DNA of 64,000 nt, taken from Necropsobacter massiliensis. GTDB lineage: Bacteria; Pseudomonadota; Gammaproteobacteria; Enterobacterales; Pasteurellaceae. How positions within the stretch are numbered: the stretch's first letter is position 1; the number at the start of each line of letters is the position of its first letter. The translations under genes were made by a program, and so were the position numbers. Location: contig NZ_LN776189.1 in the NCBI RefSeq assembly GCF_000827595.2, positions 124,001-188,000 on the forward strand. The letters run 5' to 3'. The notes beneath the pieces were generated by a model that ran no database searches, was not told where the DNA came from, and worked only from the letters and a program-made list of their open reading frames with translations. Of the stretch, positions 1 to 9,293 are shown one piece after another.

Positions 1-2540
1 AGCAGGCGCTGGCGGAAGCGCAGTCGCTGGCATTGGGCAAGGATAACCAGTTTATTGAACCGGTGCATTTAATGACGGCGCTGCTAAATCAGCAAGACGG
101 TTCGGTTGCGCCGATTTTAACCGCCGCTGGCGTTAATGTCGGGTTGTTGCGCAATGAATTACACGCCGAGCTTAACCGCTTGCCGCAGGTTTCCGGCAAC
201 GGCGGCGATGTGCAGATTTCGCGCGCCTTGCTGAATTTGCTGAATCTGTGCGATAAACTTGCGCAGCAAAAACAGGATAAATTTATTTCTTCCGAGTTGT
301 TTTTATTGGCGGCATTGGAAGATAAAGGCAGTTTAAGCGATATTTTACGTAAGTGCGGTGTAAAAAAAGAACGTTTGCAGCAGGCGATTGAGCAAATACG
401 CGGAGGACAACAGGTGAACGATCAGAATGCAGAAGACAGCCGTCAGGCATTGGAAAAATATACCATTGATTTAACTGCAAGAGCGGAAAGCGGCAAGCTG
501 GATCCGGTGATTGGGCGTGATGAAGAGATCCGCCGCACCATTCAAGTGCTGCAACGGCGTACTAAAAACAATCCGGTACTTATCGGTGAACCTGGCGTGG
601 GGAAAACCGCTATTGTCGAAGGGCTGGCACAGCGTATTGTGAACGGCGAAGTGCCGGAAGGATTAAAGAACAAACGAGTGCTGTCGTTGGATATGGGCGC
701 GCTAATTGCCGGGGCGAAATACCGCGGTGAATTTGAAGAACGTCTAAAAGCCGTATTAAACGAACTGGCGAAAGAAGAAGGGCGCATTATTTTATTTATT
801 GATGAAATTCATACCATGGTCGGCGCCGGTAAAACCGACGGTGCCATGGATGCGGGCAATTTGCTGAAACCGTCTTTGGCACGTGGCGAATTGCATTGCG
901 TGGGCGCAACGACGTTAGATGAATATCGTCAGTATATTGAAAAAGATGCCGCGCTGGAACGGCGTTTTCAGAAGGTGTTTGTGGATGAACCTAGCGTTGA
1001 AGACACCATTGCGATTTTGCGCGGATTGAAAGAACGCTATGAAATTCACCACCATGTACAGATTACCGACCCGGCAATTGTGGCGGCGGCAACGTTATCG
1101 CACCGTTATATCAGTGATCGTCAGTTGCCGGATAAAGCCATTGACTTAATTGATGAAGCGGCAAGTTCGATTCGAATGGAAATTGATTCCAAACCGCAGC
1201 CGCTGGATCGGCTGGATCGCCGGATTATTCAGTTAAAACTGGAACAGCAAGCGTTGCAAAAAGAAGATGACGATGCCAGCCACAAACGGTTGGAAATGCT
1301 GGAACAGGAATTGGCGGAAAAAGAACGCGAATATGCCGAATTGGAAGAGGTGTGGAAAAGTGAAAAAGCCGCGCTTTCCGGGGCGCAGCACATTAAAGCG
1401 GAACTGGAAAACGCCCGCACACAGATGGAGCAGGCGCGCCGTGCCGGTGATTTGAACAAAATGTCCGAATTACAATATGGTCGTATTCCTGAGTTGGAAA
1501 AACAACTGGCGCAGGCGGAAAGTTCAGAAGGCAAGGAAATGACCTTATTGCGCTATCGCGTTACCGATGAGGAAATTGCCGAAGTGCTTTCCCGCGCCAC
1601 CGGTATTCCGGTTGCCCGTATGATGGAAGGCGAGAAAGAAAAATTGCTGCGTATGGAAGATGAACTGCACAAACGGGTTGTCGGTCAGGATGAAGCCGTA
1701 GTGGCGGTGGCAAATGCGATTCGCCGCAGCCGAGCAGGGTTGTCCGACCCAAATCGTCCGATCGGTTCGTTCCTGTTTTTAGGACCGACCGGGGTTGGGA
1801 AAACCGAACTGTGCAAAACGCTAGCGAATTTTATGTTTGACGACGAAAATGCCATGGTGCGTATTGATATGTCCGAATTCATGGAAAAACACAGTGTTTC
1901 CCGTTTAGTGGGGGCGCCTCCGGGCTATGTGGGCTATGAAGAAGGCGGCTATCTGACCGAAGCGGTACGTCGCCGTCCGTATTCCGTGATTTTGCTCGAC
2001 GAAGTGGAAAAGGCGCATCATGATGTGTTTAACATTTTATTGCAAGTGCTGGATGATGGTCGTTTAACCGACGGTCAGGGGCGCACCGTGGATTTCCGCA
2101 ATACCGTTGTGATTATGACCTCAAACCTGGGTTCCGATCTAATTCAGGAAAACCGCGACCTCGGTTATGACGGCATGAAAGAAATCGTGATGTCGGTGGT
2201 GAGCAAACACTTCCGTCCGGAATTTATCAATCGTATTGATGAAACCGTAGTGTTCCACCCGCTAGGCAAAGAAAATATCCGCGCCATTGCGACGATTCAG
2301 TTACAACGGCTGGTCAAACGCATGGAAACCCATGGCTACGCATTGCAATTTAGCGACGCGGCACTGGATTTCATTGCAGAAATCGGTTATGACCCGATTT
2401 ACGGCGCAAGACCGCTGAAACGTATGATTCAGCAGGAAGTGGAAAATCCATTGGCACAGCAAATTCTATCGGGTAAATTACTGCCGGGTAAAACCGTGAA
2501 TATTGATGTTGTTGAAGGGAAAGTGGTCGCAACTCAATAA
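1..2540 (+). CDS. clpB: ATP-dependent disaggregase ClpB (5'-truncated by window edge)
   Basis: Hsp100 chaperone that works with DnaK/DnaJ/GrpE to extract polypeptides from cytosolic aggregates. The reading frame is open from the first bases of the window and aligns with ClpB from about residue 11, so only about ten N-terminal codons lie outside; a TTG at 33 is internal, not a start. Visible parts in order are the Clp N-domain repeats, the first AAA+ module with Walker A GEPGVGKT (nt 585-608), the long coiled-coil middle domain (about nt 1200-1540, rich in E, K, Q and A), and the second AAA+ module with Walker A GPTGVGKT (nt 1782-1805), then the ClpB C-domain ending at TAA 2538-2540. The middle domain separates it from ClpA. 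Family assignment is secure; sigma-32 control is usual for the family, but the promoter is not in view. Confidence 0.97.
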   Translation, partial: QALAEAQSLALGKDNQFIEPVHLMTALLNQQDGSVAPILTAAGVNVGLLRNELHAELNRLPQVSGNGGDVQISRALLNLLNLCDKLAQQKQDKFISSELFLLAALEDKGSLSDILRKCGVKKERLQQAIEQIRGGQQVNDQNAEDSRQALEKYTIDLTARAESGKLDPVIGRDEEIRRTIQVLQRRTKNNPVLIGEPGVGKTAIVEGLAQRIVNGEVPEGLKNKRVLSLDMGALIAGAKYRGEFEERLKAVLNELAKEEGRIILFIDEIHTMVGAGKTDGAMDAGNLLKPSLARGELHCVGATTLDEYRQYIEKDAALERRFQKVFVDEPSVEDTIAILRGLKERYEIHHHVQITDPAIVAAATLSHRYISDRQLPDKAIDLIDEAASSIRMEIDSKPQPLDRLDRRIIQLKLEQQALQKEDDDASHKRLEMLEQELAEKEREYAELEEVWKSEKAALSGAQHIKAELENARTQMEQARRAGDLNKMSELQYGRIPELEKQLAQAESSEGKEMTLLRYRVTDEEIAEVLSRATGIPVARMMEGEKEKLLRMEDELHKRVVGQDEAVVAVANAIRRSRAGLSDPNRPIGSFLFLGPTGVGKTELCKTLANFMFDDENAMVRIDMSEFMEKHSVSRLVGAPPGYVGYEEGGYLTEAVRRRPYSVILLDEVEKAHHDVFNILLQVLDDGRLTDGQGRTVDFRNTVVIMTSNLGSDLIQENRDLGYDGMKEIVMSVVSKHFRPEFINRIDETVVFHPLGKENIRAIATIQLQRLVKRMETHGYALQFSDAALDFIAEIGYDPIYGARPLKRMIQQEVENPLAQQILSGKLLPGKTVNIDVVEGKVVATQ

Positions 2541-2583
2541 AAATAGTTAAAAATCCGACCGCACTTTGATCTGCACCCCAAAG

Positions 2584-2602
2584 GTTGGGCTAAATGCCCA
2601 AC
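2584..2602 (+). terminator. Hairpin after clpB, possible terminator
   Basis: Perfect 7-bp arms GTTGGGC / GCCCAAC around a TAAAT loop, 44 bases after the clpB stop. Only a weak T-rich stretch follows, so Rho-independent termination is uncertain. Confidence 0.45.
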
Positions 2603-2667
2603 TTATTAAGGTGCGGATTTAGCTGGCGTTTTGAAAATGTTGGCGAAAATGACCGCACTTTTATGTC

Positions 2668-2850
2668 TTAAAAATAACACTGTCGCAACAATCTCATTCT
2701 GTTTGCAATACCTTTATCTTGTAAAGCGTTGGTAAATCGGTTGGCGCTGGCTGTGGAAATGCCCGTTTTTTTCGATAAATGGCTGTTACGCAACACAGGA
2801 AAAGTAAACACAAAATCCAATACCGTCAGATAAACAAACTGTTTTGTTAA
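2668..2850 (-). pseudogene. Decayed C-terminal fragment resembling a Fic-family protein
   Basis: Between TGA (2851-2853) and TAA (2668-2670) the minus strand reads about 60 codons without an ATG. The translation contains FVFTFPVLRNSHLSKKTG followed by STASANRFTNALQDKGI. This resembles the winged-helix tail of many Fic proteins (pattern: hydrophobic run, PV.R...L....GVS..TA.R.L..L...GI). No Fic core (HPFxxGNG) remains in any frame around it. I read it as a remnant of a lost gene. The match is from memory of the family pattern and the fragment is short, so the call is tentative. Confidence 0.35.
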
Positions 2851-3154
2851 TCATCTGTGAGCAATAAATTATTTTGTTTATCATATTTCTCATTTTTTGA
2901 TTCACAATCAATCCGTGCATTGTTGATATATGGCTACGAAAGCCCCAATGTTTTTCCACGCTGTATTTCATGCTGTTGCGTTGAAATGCAATGGAATACG
3001 TTTGCCCATAAAAATCCGCATCTTAATCAGCCACTTGCGATGTTCGACTTTCAGATGCGGATTAAAGTGCGGTCGTTTTTTTATTGATTTGCGGTAAAAT
3101 ATTTAACCGGTTCTTGAGTTAAGATTTTGCTTTTATTTGCCGGAGAACAGGCGG

Positions 3155-4318
3155 TTAATCTGCGACGTGGCGAATATCCGCCAGATAAATGGCCGGTTTG
3201 CCCCCGGCGTCACTGCCGAATAGCACCGCACTATCATCCGGCGTAAAAGACGGATGCGGGTGAGTAATTTGGCGGTCGCCGTCCAACACTTTCCATGAAG
3301 AATTGTGTTTCGCCAGTTTCACGATACGCTGTTTTTCTATATTGAATAAATACAGGAACGGATCGTTTTCGATGTTGTAGCTGTCGCTGTCGTCTACATC
3401 CACTGGCGAATCGCAACCATCGCCGACCAACAGCTTGCCGTTGAAATTACTCATTAAGTGCGAGCAGGGCGGCATGGTAATTAAGCGGGTATTTTCCAAT
3501 GTCATCGGATCCACACTGTAAATAACGCGTTCAGTTTGCCCTTTAAAGTAGGATACGTAAATCATCTTTGAACCGTCCGGCACCCAGAATTCGTGGGTAC
3601 AGGATTCCCCTAGCTGCTGTACTTTAGCTTTTCTGACGTTGCTGCCGTCTGCGTTGATAAACCACATGCGCGCATCCACCAAATCGTGCGGACCTTCGTG
3701 GCAGAAGCCGATAATGCTGTCGTCAAACGGGCGATAAGTCGGATGACCCAGCCAGCCGTTTTCCTGATGCACCACCTCCAGCTCGCCGGTTAAAATATCC
3801 ACTTTAATTAAGCGGCAAGTAGGCTTGGTGTGATAAAACGCTTTGAATTTATCCCAATCGGTCAGTGGCTGCCAGCAAGATTTTAGAATTTCGATACCGA
3901 CTAATTTCGTGCAATCGGAATTAGCTACCCATGTGCCGTAACCTTTCCAGTTTTCATCCACGGTATAAATGACTTTTTCTTCCAACGTGTGCAAATTCAC
4001 TTTGCGTAAACTGGATTCGTTTTTTACATAGAAAAAGGCTTGATCATCATTGGCGATAAAGCCGCCGAACGTATTATCGCCTTTTCCTTCGGTTAGCTGG
4101 GTTGCGATTTGCGTTTGCATATCTAACAAATAATAATTGCGATTGCCGTCGAAATCACCGGCAAACAGCAATTTGCCGCCGTCTTTGGTGAAGCATTTTT
4201 GATAGAAATAATTGCGGTGGCAAGTGATGTCTTGCGGGGTTAAACGGGTCACTTTGGTTTGGGTATCCGAATCGATAAACGATTCGAACCGTAACTGAAT
4301 TTTCTTTCCTTTAGCCAT
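3155..4318 (-). CDS. ogl: Oligogalacturonate lyase (PL22)
   Basis: Cytoplasmic beta-eliminase that splits unsaturated digalacturonate and short oligogalacturonides to 4,5-unsaturated galacturonate, the entry step of the intracellular pectin pathway. The 387-residue protein has no signal peptide and the length of characterised Ogl. The family's metal ligands are visible as Gln350, His353 and His355 (Q-I-T-H-P-H-P) together with the His of PPCSHLMSN; the SCTHEFW segment carries the His equivalent to the proposed catalytic residue. Start chosen at ATG 4318 because GAGGA lies 8 bases upstream and the protein then begins MAKGKK as in known Ogl; a longer in-frame start lacks such a site. It lies 77 bp downstream of the SSS symporter, and a strong hairpin sits in that gap. 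Confidence 0.95.
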   Translation of the reverse strand: MAKGKKIQLRFESFIDSDTQTKVTRLTPQDITCHRNYFYQKCFTKDGGKLLFAGDFDGNRNYYLLDMQTQIATQLTEGKGDNTFGGFIANDDQAFFYVKNESSLRKVNLHTLEEKVIYTVDENWKGYGTWVANSDCTKLVGIEILKSCWQPLTDWDKFKAFYHTKPTCRLIKVDILTGELEVVHQENGWLGHPTYRPFDDSIIGFCHEGPHDLVDARMWFINADGSNVRKAKVQQLGESCTHEFWVPDGSKMIYVSYFKGQTERVIYSVDPMTLENTRLITMPPCSHLMSNFNGKLLVGDGCDSPVDVDDSDSYNIENDPFLYLFNIEKQRIVKLAKHNSSWKVLDGDRQITHPHPSFTPDDSAVLFGSDAGGKPAIYLADIRHVAD

Positions 4319-4348
4319 AAATATATCCTCAATGTTGCTCATTATCCG

Positions 4349-4384
4349 GAAAAACAATAAATGAGCCTACGCCCATTTATTGTT
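4349..4384 (-). terminator. Strong intercistronic hairpin between symporter gene and ogl
   Basis: On the minus strand AACAATAAATG pairs perfectly with CATTTATTGTT; the stem continues through TGGGC/GCTCA (one G-T wobble) to a GTAG loop, giving about 16 bp, and the 3' arm runs into TTGTTTTT. It has the form of an intrinsic terminator, so it should separate or attenuate ogl from the upstream symporter gene. On the plus strand it would not have a T-tract. Confidence 0.7.
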
Positions 4385-4395
4385 GTAAGTGAAAG

Positions 4396-6132
4396 TTATT
4401 TTAGCTCCGCACTGCGTTTTAAGCCGTAACCGACGGCGAATATTGCCAAAGAACAACAGGCGAACAGCATTCTGCCCCACATTGGGTTCGGAATCAGTAC
4501 CATTAATAATAAACCCGCTGCCATGATTAAAACCAATGTACTGAGTTTTTTGCGTTGAGCGCGGTCGATTTCATCCTGACCTTCAACGGCGATACATTCG
4601 GTATCCACGTCTTTAAAGAAAGCGATTCTGTTTGCTTTGTTATCGTCTTTTTCTTCTTTGTAGAACAGCATGGTTAAGCAGAAGAAGCCGGCGGTAAAGA
4701 ACAAATGTGCGGCAATGGTGATAATGACTTTGAGTTCGGAAATTTCGCGTTTAGTTAAGTCTTCTACCCCAAACCAGCTCGCCACATATTCCGGCGTGAA
4801 TAGGTTAACCACAGACCACGAAACGAACATACCGAATACAACAGTCGCCCACGGCGCCCATTTCGGAGTTTTGCGGATTATAATTCCTAAGAATAACGGC
4901 ACCAGAATCGGGGATTGCAACAAAGTTGCCACTTGCATCATCAGATCAAACAAACTTAAATGTTTTAAAGAGTTGAAAAATTGTGCCATTAAGATAACCA
5001 AAATACCGTTCACAATGCACACAATCTGACCTGCGCGTAATAATTCTGTATCGTCGGCTTTGCCTTTCCGCACAATCGGTGCATAAAAGCTGCGCACGAA
5101 TACGCCGGAGTTGCGGTTTAAGGCGGAGTCCATGGATGACATGGTGGCGGCGAATAAGCCCGCCATTAACAAACCGACGGTGCCAAGCGGCATAACGTTG
5201 CGTGCGAATACCAGATAAACTGCATCGGAGGCTTTTTTGCCCAATTCCGGATAAGCCTGTGCAGCGTCAGGATAAATGATTGCGGTTACCCAAGGCGGGA
5301 TAAACCAGATGATCGTTCCGAACAACATTAACAGCAAGGCAAAGATTGCTGCTTTGCTGGCGTTTTTAGAATCTTTGGCGTTTAAGAAACGATAAGATTC
5401 CTGCATGTTATTGATACTTTGTAATTGTTTTACGATAAAAAACAGGAAGGTGCACACAAGAATCAACGGATAATTCATATTCGGTCCAGATACAAAACCG
5501 CCCGGGAATTTTTCGATAATTTCACTTGGCCCGCCGACAACCACTAAACCGACCACTGCGCAGGCAACGGAAATAACAGCAACTACCAGCATTTGTACGA
5601 AGTCCGATGCCACCACGCCCCATGCTCCGCTTAGCAAGGACACTAATAAGACAGAAATCCCAGTGACATAGATGGTGACAGTAATATCGGCGTCAAATAC
5701 CGCGGAGGCAAAGACGGACAAACCGTTCAACCATACACCGGCATTGATCACGCTGAGCGGGATAATTACCCAAGTGAAGAATTGCTCATTAGTCGAACCG
5801 AAACGACGTCCGACGGCTTCGGTCGGTGTATCGACGCGCATTTGGCGGAATCGTTTGGCGAAATAGAAATAAGCGAATACATAAGCGACCATATTACCGA
5901 CGAATACGGCAATCACCGACAAACCATCAGTAAAGGCTTTGCCGGCTGCACCGGTGAACGTCCAGGCGGAGAATTGAGTCATAAATGCGGTACCGCCGAC
6001 CATCCACCACAACATTCTGCCGCCGCCACGAAAGTAATCGCTGGTGCTGTTGCTTGCCATTTTTTTAAACACTAAGCTGATTGCCACAATGATGCAGAAA
6101 TAGCCGGTTATCACTAAATAATCCGTAATCAT
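4396..6132 (-). CDS. Sodium:solute symporter (SSS family), probable oligogalacturonide/uronate importer
   Basis: Inner-membrane carrier of about 578 residues with 13-14 hydrophobic segments typical of the SSS family (SGLT/PanF type), longer than the 500-residue norm because of a cytoplasmic stretch after about residue 470 (EEKDDNKANR..) and one more C-terminal membrane pair. Start taken at ATG 6132: GGAGG stands 9 bases upstream, while the upstream in-frame start has none. A KdgR-like palindrome and a TGTGATC half-site lie about 70-100 bases upstream, and ogl follows in the same direction. From this context I infer import of unsaturated digalacturonate or related uronates with Na+, in place of TogMNAB or TogT. 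The family is certain, the substrate is not. Confidence 0.85.
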   Translation of the reverse strand: MITDYLVITGYFCIIVAISLVFKKMASNSTSDYFRGGGRMLWWMVGGTAFMTQFSAWTFTGAAGKAFTDGLSVIAVFVGNMVAYVFAYFYFAKRFRQMRVDTPTEAVGRRFGSTNEQFFTWVIIPLSVINAGVWLNGLSVFASAVFDADITVTIYVTGISVLLVSLLSGAWGVVASDFVQMLVVAVISVACAVVGLVVVGGPSEIIEKFPGGFVSGPNMNYPLILVCTFLFFIVKQLQSINNMQESYRFLNAKDSKNASKAAIFALLLMLFGTIIWFIPPWVTAIIYPDAAQAYPELGKKASDAVYLVFARNVMPLGTVGLLMAGLFAATMSSMDSALNRNSGVFVRSFYAPIVRKGKADDTELLRAGQIVCIVNGILVILMAQFFNSLKHLSLFDLMMQVATLLQSPILVPLFLGIIIRKTPKWAPWATVVFGMFVSWSVVNLFTPEYVASWFGVEDLTKREISELKVIITIAAHLFFTAGFFCLTMLFYKEEKDDNKANRIAFFKDVDTECIAVEGQDEIDRAQRKKLSTLVLIMAAGLLLMVLIPNPMWGRMLFACCSLAIFAVGYGLKRSAELK

Positions 6133-6201
6133 AGAATAACGCCTCCAATAAGTCATGTCTTATTACCGGCGTTAAATCTAGCATATCGGGAAACAAAAAA
6201 A

Positions 6202-6235
6202 TGTGATCAATATCTATTATTCAAAACATTGTTTT
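6202..6235 (-). promoter_or_regulatory. KdgR-type operator with CRP-like half-site, upstream of symporter
   Basis: AAAACATTGTTTT (6223-6235) is a palindrome with the layout of the KdgR box (AAAC, 3 bases, GTTT in an AT-rich frame). TGTGATC with a degenerate second half lies at 6202-6217, nearer to the gene. The same two elements with the same 21-base offset occur upstream of pelX, which supports a functional module. Confidence 0.6.
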
Positions 6236-6310
6236 ATTTTTATAGAATTTTGGTTTTGTATTTTTTAAATTTGATATTTGTTTCTCTGTCTGACCGCTTC
6301 ATCCCAAAAA

Positions 6311-6340
6311 CTAAAGCAGGGCAGCGAATCCGATGCCCTG
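6311..6340 (-). terminator. Terminator of pelX
   Basis: Minus strand: CAGGGCA, a 10-base loop, TGCCCTG, then CTTTAGTTTTTGGG. The stem is 7 bp and lies 27 bases after the pelX stop. Confidence 0.7.
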
Positions 6341-6366
6341 TGATTTTATCGAAACAAGTCAATGTG

Positions 6367-8583
6367 TTAACGCAATAATTGCTGAATTTTTTTCACCTCT
6401 TGCAGACCATCGTTATTTTCGGAAAACTCTATCTGGGTTAATGCCTGCAATTTTGTTATGACATCAGTGTCTGCTTGCGTCATGTCAGTGGTTGTTAAAA
6501 ACACATTGTCGGTTAACACATCGCCGTTGACCACATCCGGATATCGGCTTTCCTGATGAAAGCGGAAAGAGCGGTTGTGTGTAAAGTTGCCTTGCTTAGG
6601 GCCGTTCTCATACGGACTCTTTCTGAACAGAAAATTAAAGCGTTTGTTGTCGATTGCCACATTGTTCGCGACGGTGAACGTACCGGGATTAAAGTTGTCG
6701 GTAAAACCGTCCATATTGTTGCGAAACGCAAGACTGTGGGTAATCACATGGGGTACCGGAATGCCTTCGCCACCCAGTTTAAAGCCGTTGCCGATGGAGG
6801 CGCTTTTGCTTTTGACTTGCAAGGTTTGCCCGTTCATAAAGGCGACAGAATCTTTAATGGTGACCACGCCGTTCGGACCGTCTTCCACTTTATTGAACAG
6901 ATCCCAACCGTCGTCAATATTATGGTGCGAAATACAACGGATAAAGGTATTACCGTCGCCCACTCGCATTTTGGCGGCAAAACCATCGGCGTTAATTTGT
7001 GAATCGTCCATATTATTAAAGCTGATACTGTCGCTAACGATATTGTCGCGGGCCCACAGCGGTCTGCCGATTTTTTCCGCCGAGGTAATTTGAAAACCGG
7101 TATCCGGTGCACCGTGGGTGACGATATTGCTGAAATTATTGTAGCTGCCCTGTATGATTAAACTGGCGCCCTCCACTTCAATATCCTTCACGTTCCAGAA
7201 ACTAGCGTTGTGTCGTACTTCGCCAACGAATTTTACCTGATCTTGGGAGCCTTGCAGTGTTTTTAATGCGCCTTTTAAACCGCTGCTTTCGGCACTGATT
7301 TCAACCGCAGGGTATTCGCCCGGCTGTAACTGAATGGTGCCGCCTGGCGGCAATAGCTGAAGTGCGGTGTTTAAATCCAATGGTTTTTGTTGAGAACCGT
7401 CGCCATCCGCCGTACCTTTCGGCGCGACATATAATAAATCAGGCTGTGTTAACTGAGAGTATTCGATATTGAAGGTTGTTGCAAAGCCTTTTTCTTTCAG
7501 CTTTTCTTCCGGTATGAATTGTACGTTCAGCTCGGTGTGTGCGGCGATTAATTTCATTTTATAGGTCATAAATTCCCCGGCTTTGATCAGCGCCGACCGA
7601 AACGCGGGTTTACCCTTTTGATTCAGTATAAATTGACCGTCATAATTCGCGCGCGCTTGGAAGATATAATCTTTGGCGGCGGTTTTATGTGCGGATTCGA
7701 TACTGACCACTAACGGCAATGTTTTCGGCGTAAATGCGACCGGTTTAACCGGTTTGCCGTCGTATAGTTGTAAATTCACATTTTCCACCGTAATTTTGGC
7801 ATTGCGGGCGGCGAAAAAGCCGAGATATTGGGTTTGAGCGTTCTGGTTAGCAAGAATGCCGGGATTGACGTGATCCAATACTTTTTTATATTCTTTGTCT
7901 CCCTGACGGTAAGTAAGCACAAACCCCCGATCGTTTTTCTCCACTGTTAAATGTAATTTCCGCTCTTTAAAATCAATACCTTCTGCATAATCTTCGCGTA
8001 CCAGTCGATTGCCCGCGGTACCCCAAGGATCGTTAATGCCTTCGCGATAAGACGCGTTGATATTCACTTTGCCGTTATGTTCTCTGGCATTGCTGCGCAA
8101 TAAATTCATTACCATATTGGACGCGGCGGGGAATTCTTCGTAACCGACTGGCTGCGGCACTGCTCTCGGTTTGCCGATAATATCGCGTACCATAATGCCA
8201 GCACCTTCCTGACGATTCGGCTTAGCGCCGGTTTCCGGACCGAGTTGCTCCAGATACACATCCGCCGCAATCACAAAATTGGTATTAATCGGCAGTTCGG
8301 TGTAGTAATAGGTGACGCCTTCATGCGAATTAGCCAGCTTGCCGCCACGACTTTCAATGCTAAAGCGGGGCGCAAGCGCGCCCTCTTGCACCGGCATGCC
8401 GTCAACGGTGGTGTGGTTGATGCCGACTTTTTCCGGCAAAATGGTCGAACCGAAGTTTAAATCGGTAGATTGACCGAAAGTGATACTTTTCCATATCAAA
8501 TCCTTCGGATTCAAGGGCGCGGCAATAGCAGACGCCGAACATAACGTTAAATAAAAAAGAGCGGTCAGTTTTTTTGTGAGCAT
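6367..8583 (-). CDS. pelX: Exopolygalacturonate lyase, PL9 family, periplasmic
   Basis: Removes unsaturated digalacturonate from pectate ends; in Dickeya PelX acts in the periplasm. The 738-residue protein begins with a Sec signal peptide (MLTKKLTALFYLTLCSASAIAA), matches PelX in length, and has a large N-terminal half of unclear role followed by a right-handed beta-helix half. Family landmarks near the C-terminal half are ADGFAAKMRVG, HNIDDGWDLF (Ca-binding Asp cluster by analogy with Pel9A) and NGFKLGGEG, whose Lys is the presumed catalytic base. AGGAGA lies 7 bases before the ATG. It is transcribed alone, with its own terminator and its own KdgR-like site upstream. No outer-membrane secretion signal is visible, so substrate must reach the periplasm as oligomers. 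Confidence 0.93.
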   Translation of the reverse strand: MLTKKLTALFYLTLCSASAIAAPLNPKDLIWKSITFGQSTDLNFGSTILPEKVGINHTTVDGMPVQEGALAPRFSIESRGGKLANSHEGVTYYYTELPINTNFVIAADVYLEQLGPETGAKPNRQEGAGIMVRDIIGKPRAVPQPVGYEEFPAASNMVMNLLRSNAREHNGKVNINASYREGINDPWGTAGNRLVREDYAEGIDFKERKLHLTVEKNDRGFVLTYRQGDKEYKKVLDHVNPGILANQNAQTQYLGFFAARNAKITVENVNLQLYDGKPVKPVAFTPKTLPLVVSIESAHKTAAKDYIFQARANYDGQFILNQKGKPAFRSALIKAGEFMTYKMKLIAAHTELNVQFIPEEKLKEKGFATTFNIEYSQLTQPDLLYVAPKGTADGDGSQQKPLDLNTALQLLPPGGTIQLQPGEYPAVEISAESSGLKGALKTLQGSQDQVKFVGEVRHNASFWNVKDIEVEGASLIIQGSYNNFSNIVTHGAPDTGFQITSAEKIGRPLWARDNIVSDSISFNNMDDSQINADGFAAKMRVGDGNTFIRCISHHNIDDGWDLFNKVEDGPNGVVTIKDSVAFMNGQTLQVKSKSASIGNGFKLGGEGIPVPHVITHSLAFRNNMDGFTDNFNPGTFTVANNVAIDNKRFNFLFRKSPYENGPKQGNFTHNRSFRFHQESRYPDVVNGDVLTDNVFLTTTDMTQADTDVITKLQALTQIEFSENNDGLQEVKKIQQLLR

Positions 8584-8775
8584 AGAGATTCTCCTGCGTG
8601 TTCAAACAAATGCGCCTAATGTATTCGCCTCGCAGAAAACAACGGATTTTCTGTGCGGCAGTGTTGTTTGACGATGTGGTATGCACGTCATCATTGCAAT
8701 ATGTGAAAATAGCTTCGACAACCTTTAATCATGGGATCGACGATGGGCAATGTAGCACAGCGAAAACACGAAAAC

Positions 8776-8809
8776 TGTGATCGTTATCTTAAAATCAAAA
8801 CAATGTTTT
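8776..8809 (-). promoter_or_regulatory. KdgR-type operator with CRP-like half-site, upstream of pelX
   Basis: AAAACAATGTTTT at 8797-8809 is a palindrome of KdgR-box layout; TGTGATC lies 21 bases away at 8776-8782. Surrounding bases match those of the site at 6202-6235 closely (shared TGTGATC..TATCT and TGTTTTATTTTTAT). Confidence 0.6.
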
Positions 8810-8830
8810 ATTTTTATTGGTTGGTTGTGT

Positions 8831-8855
8831 AAAAAAGGGCAGTCGAATACTGCCC
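8831..8855 (-). terminator. Terminator of the kduD-kdgF operon
   Basis: Minus strand: GGGCAGT, loop ATTCG, ACTGCCC, then TTTTTT. A perfect 7-bp stem with a six-T tract, about 100 bases after the kdgF stop. Confidence 0.85.
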
Positions 8856-8956
8856 GAAAGTCGCCTGTGTTGGGGAAAAGGCGTGAATAATATTGGGGTT
8901 GAGATTTTTTATGCTGTCATCTTCAGTTCAATGAAAAGAGAAATGCAGTGTCAAAG

Positions 8957-9283
8957 CTATTTAAGAAAATCCTTTCTCATCGGCGTGAAGGTGTCTAATA
9001 AGACGCCGGCTTGCCGGCAGACACAGCCGTGCATCACGTTCGGCGCTTTATATAATACATCTCCGGCATTGACCATCTTCGTTTCGTCACCGATAGTAAA
9101 TTCAAAGCTGCCGGACAACACATAGGTTAATTGTTCGTGCGGATGATTGTGCATTGCGCCAACGGCACCTTGTTCAAAATGCACTTCCACCGCCATAATG
9201 TGCTCACTGTAAGCCAGCACTTTGCGTTTAACACCGCCGCCAAGATCCTCAAGAGGAATATCGTTGTTATACACAAACGTCAT
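8957..9283 (-). CDS. kdgF: KdgF, unsaturated uronate linearising cupin
   Basis: Small single-domain cupin that speeds conversion of 4,5-unsaturated galacturonate, the Ogl product, to the linear ketouronate (DKI). The 108-residue length matches KdgF, and the metal ligands of the family are seen as His45, His47, Gln51 (MHNHPHEQ) and His85 (NVMHGC). It starts with MTFVYNND and keeps LEDLGGGV and TPMRxDFL, both typical of enteric KdgF. It lies 10 bp downstream of kdgA as the last gene of the operon, followed by a clear terminator. Confidence 0.93.
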   Translation of the reverse strand: MTFVYNNDIPLEDLGGGVKRKVLAYSEHIMAVEVHFEQGAVGAMHNHPHEQLTYVLSGSFEFTIGDETKMVNAGDVLYKAPNVMHGCVCRQAGVLLDTFTPMRKDFLK

Positions 9284-9293
9284 GTTTCTTTCC

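Larger units (their letters stand above)
2541..3154. other. Gene-poor intergenic stretch between clpB and ogl
   Basis: About 610 bases with no intact gene. It holds three USS cores (near 2561, 2652 and 3066), a 7-bp GC-rich hairpin just after clpB (2584-2602) and, on the minus strand at 2668-2850, a fragment that resembles the end of a Fic-family protein (listed separately). The part from about 2850 to 3060 is AT-rich and shows nothing I recognise; the short open frames there have no good ribosome binding site or family resemblance. Confidence 0.6.
8584..8956. other. Intergenic region upstream of pelX
   Basis: Holds the pelX control region (KdgR-type box 8797-8809, TGTGATC at 8776-8782) and the terminator of the kdg operon at 8831-8855. 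The short frames here have no support as genes, and I see nothing else in the remaining sequence. Confidence 0.6.

Noticed and set aside
2857-3087. Plus-strand 76-codon frame in the clpB-ogl gap
   Set aside because: Runs through a USS core, has no ribosome site or recognisable composition, and overlaps the region of the Fic-like remnant's upstream sequence.
6556-7002. Long plus-strand open frames inside pelX (also near 6575-7093)
   Set aside because: They are antisense shadows of a well-identified gene, have no ribosome sites and no family resemblance.
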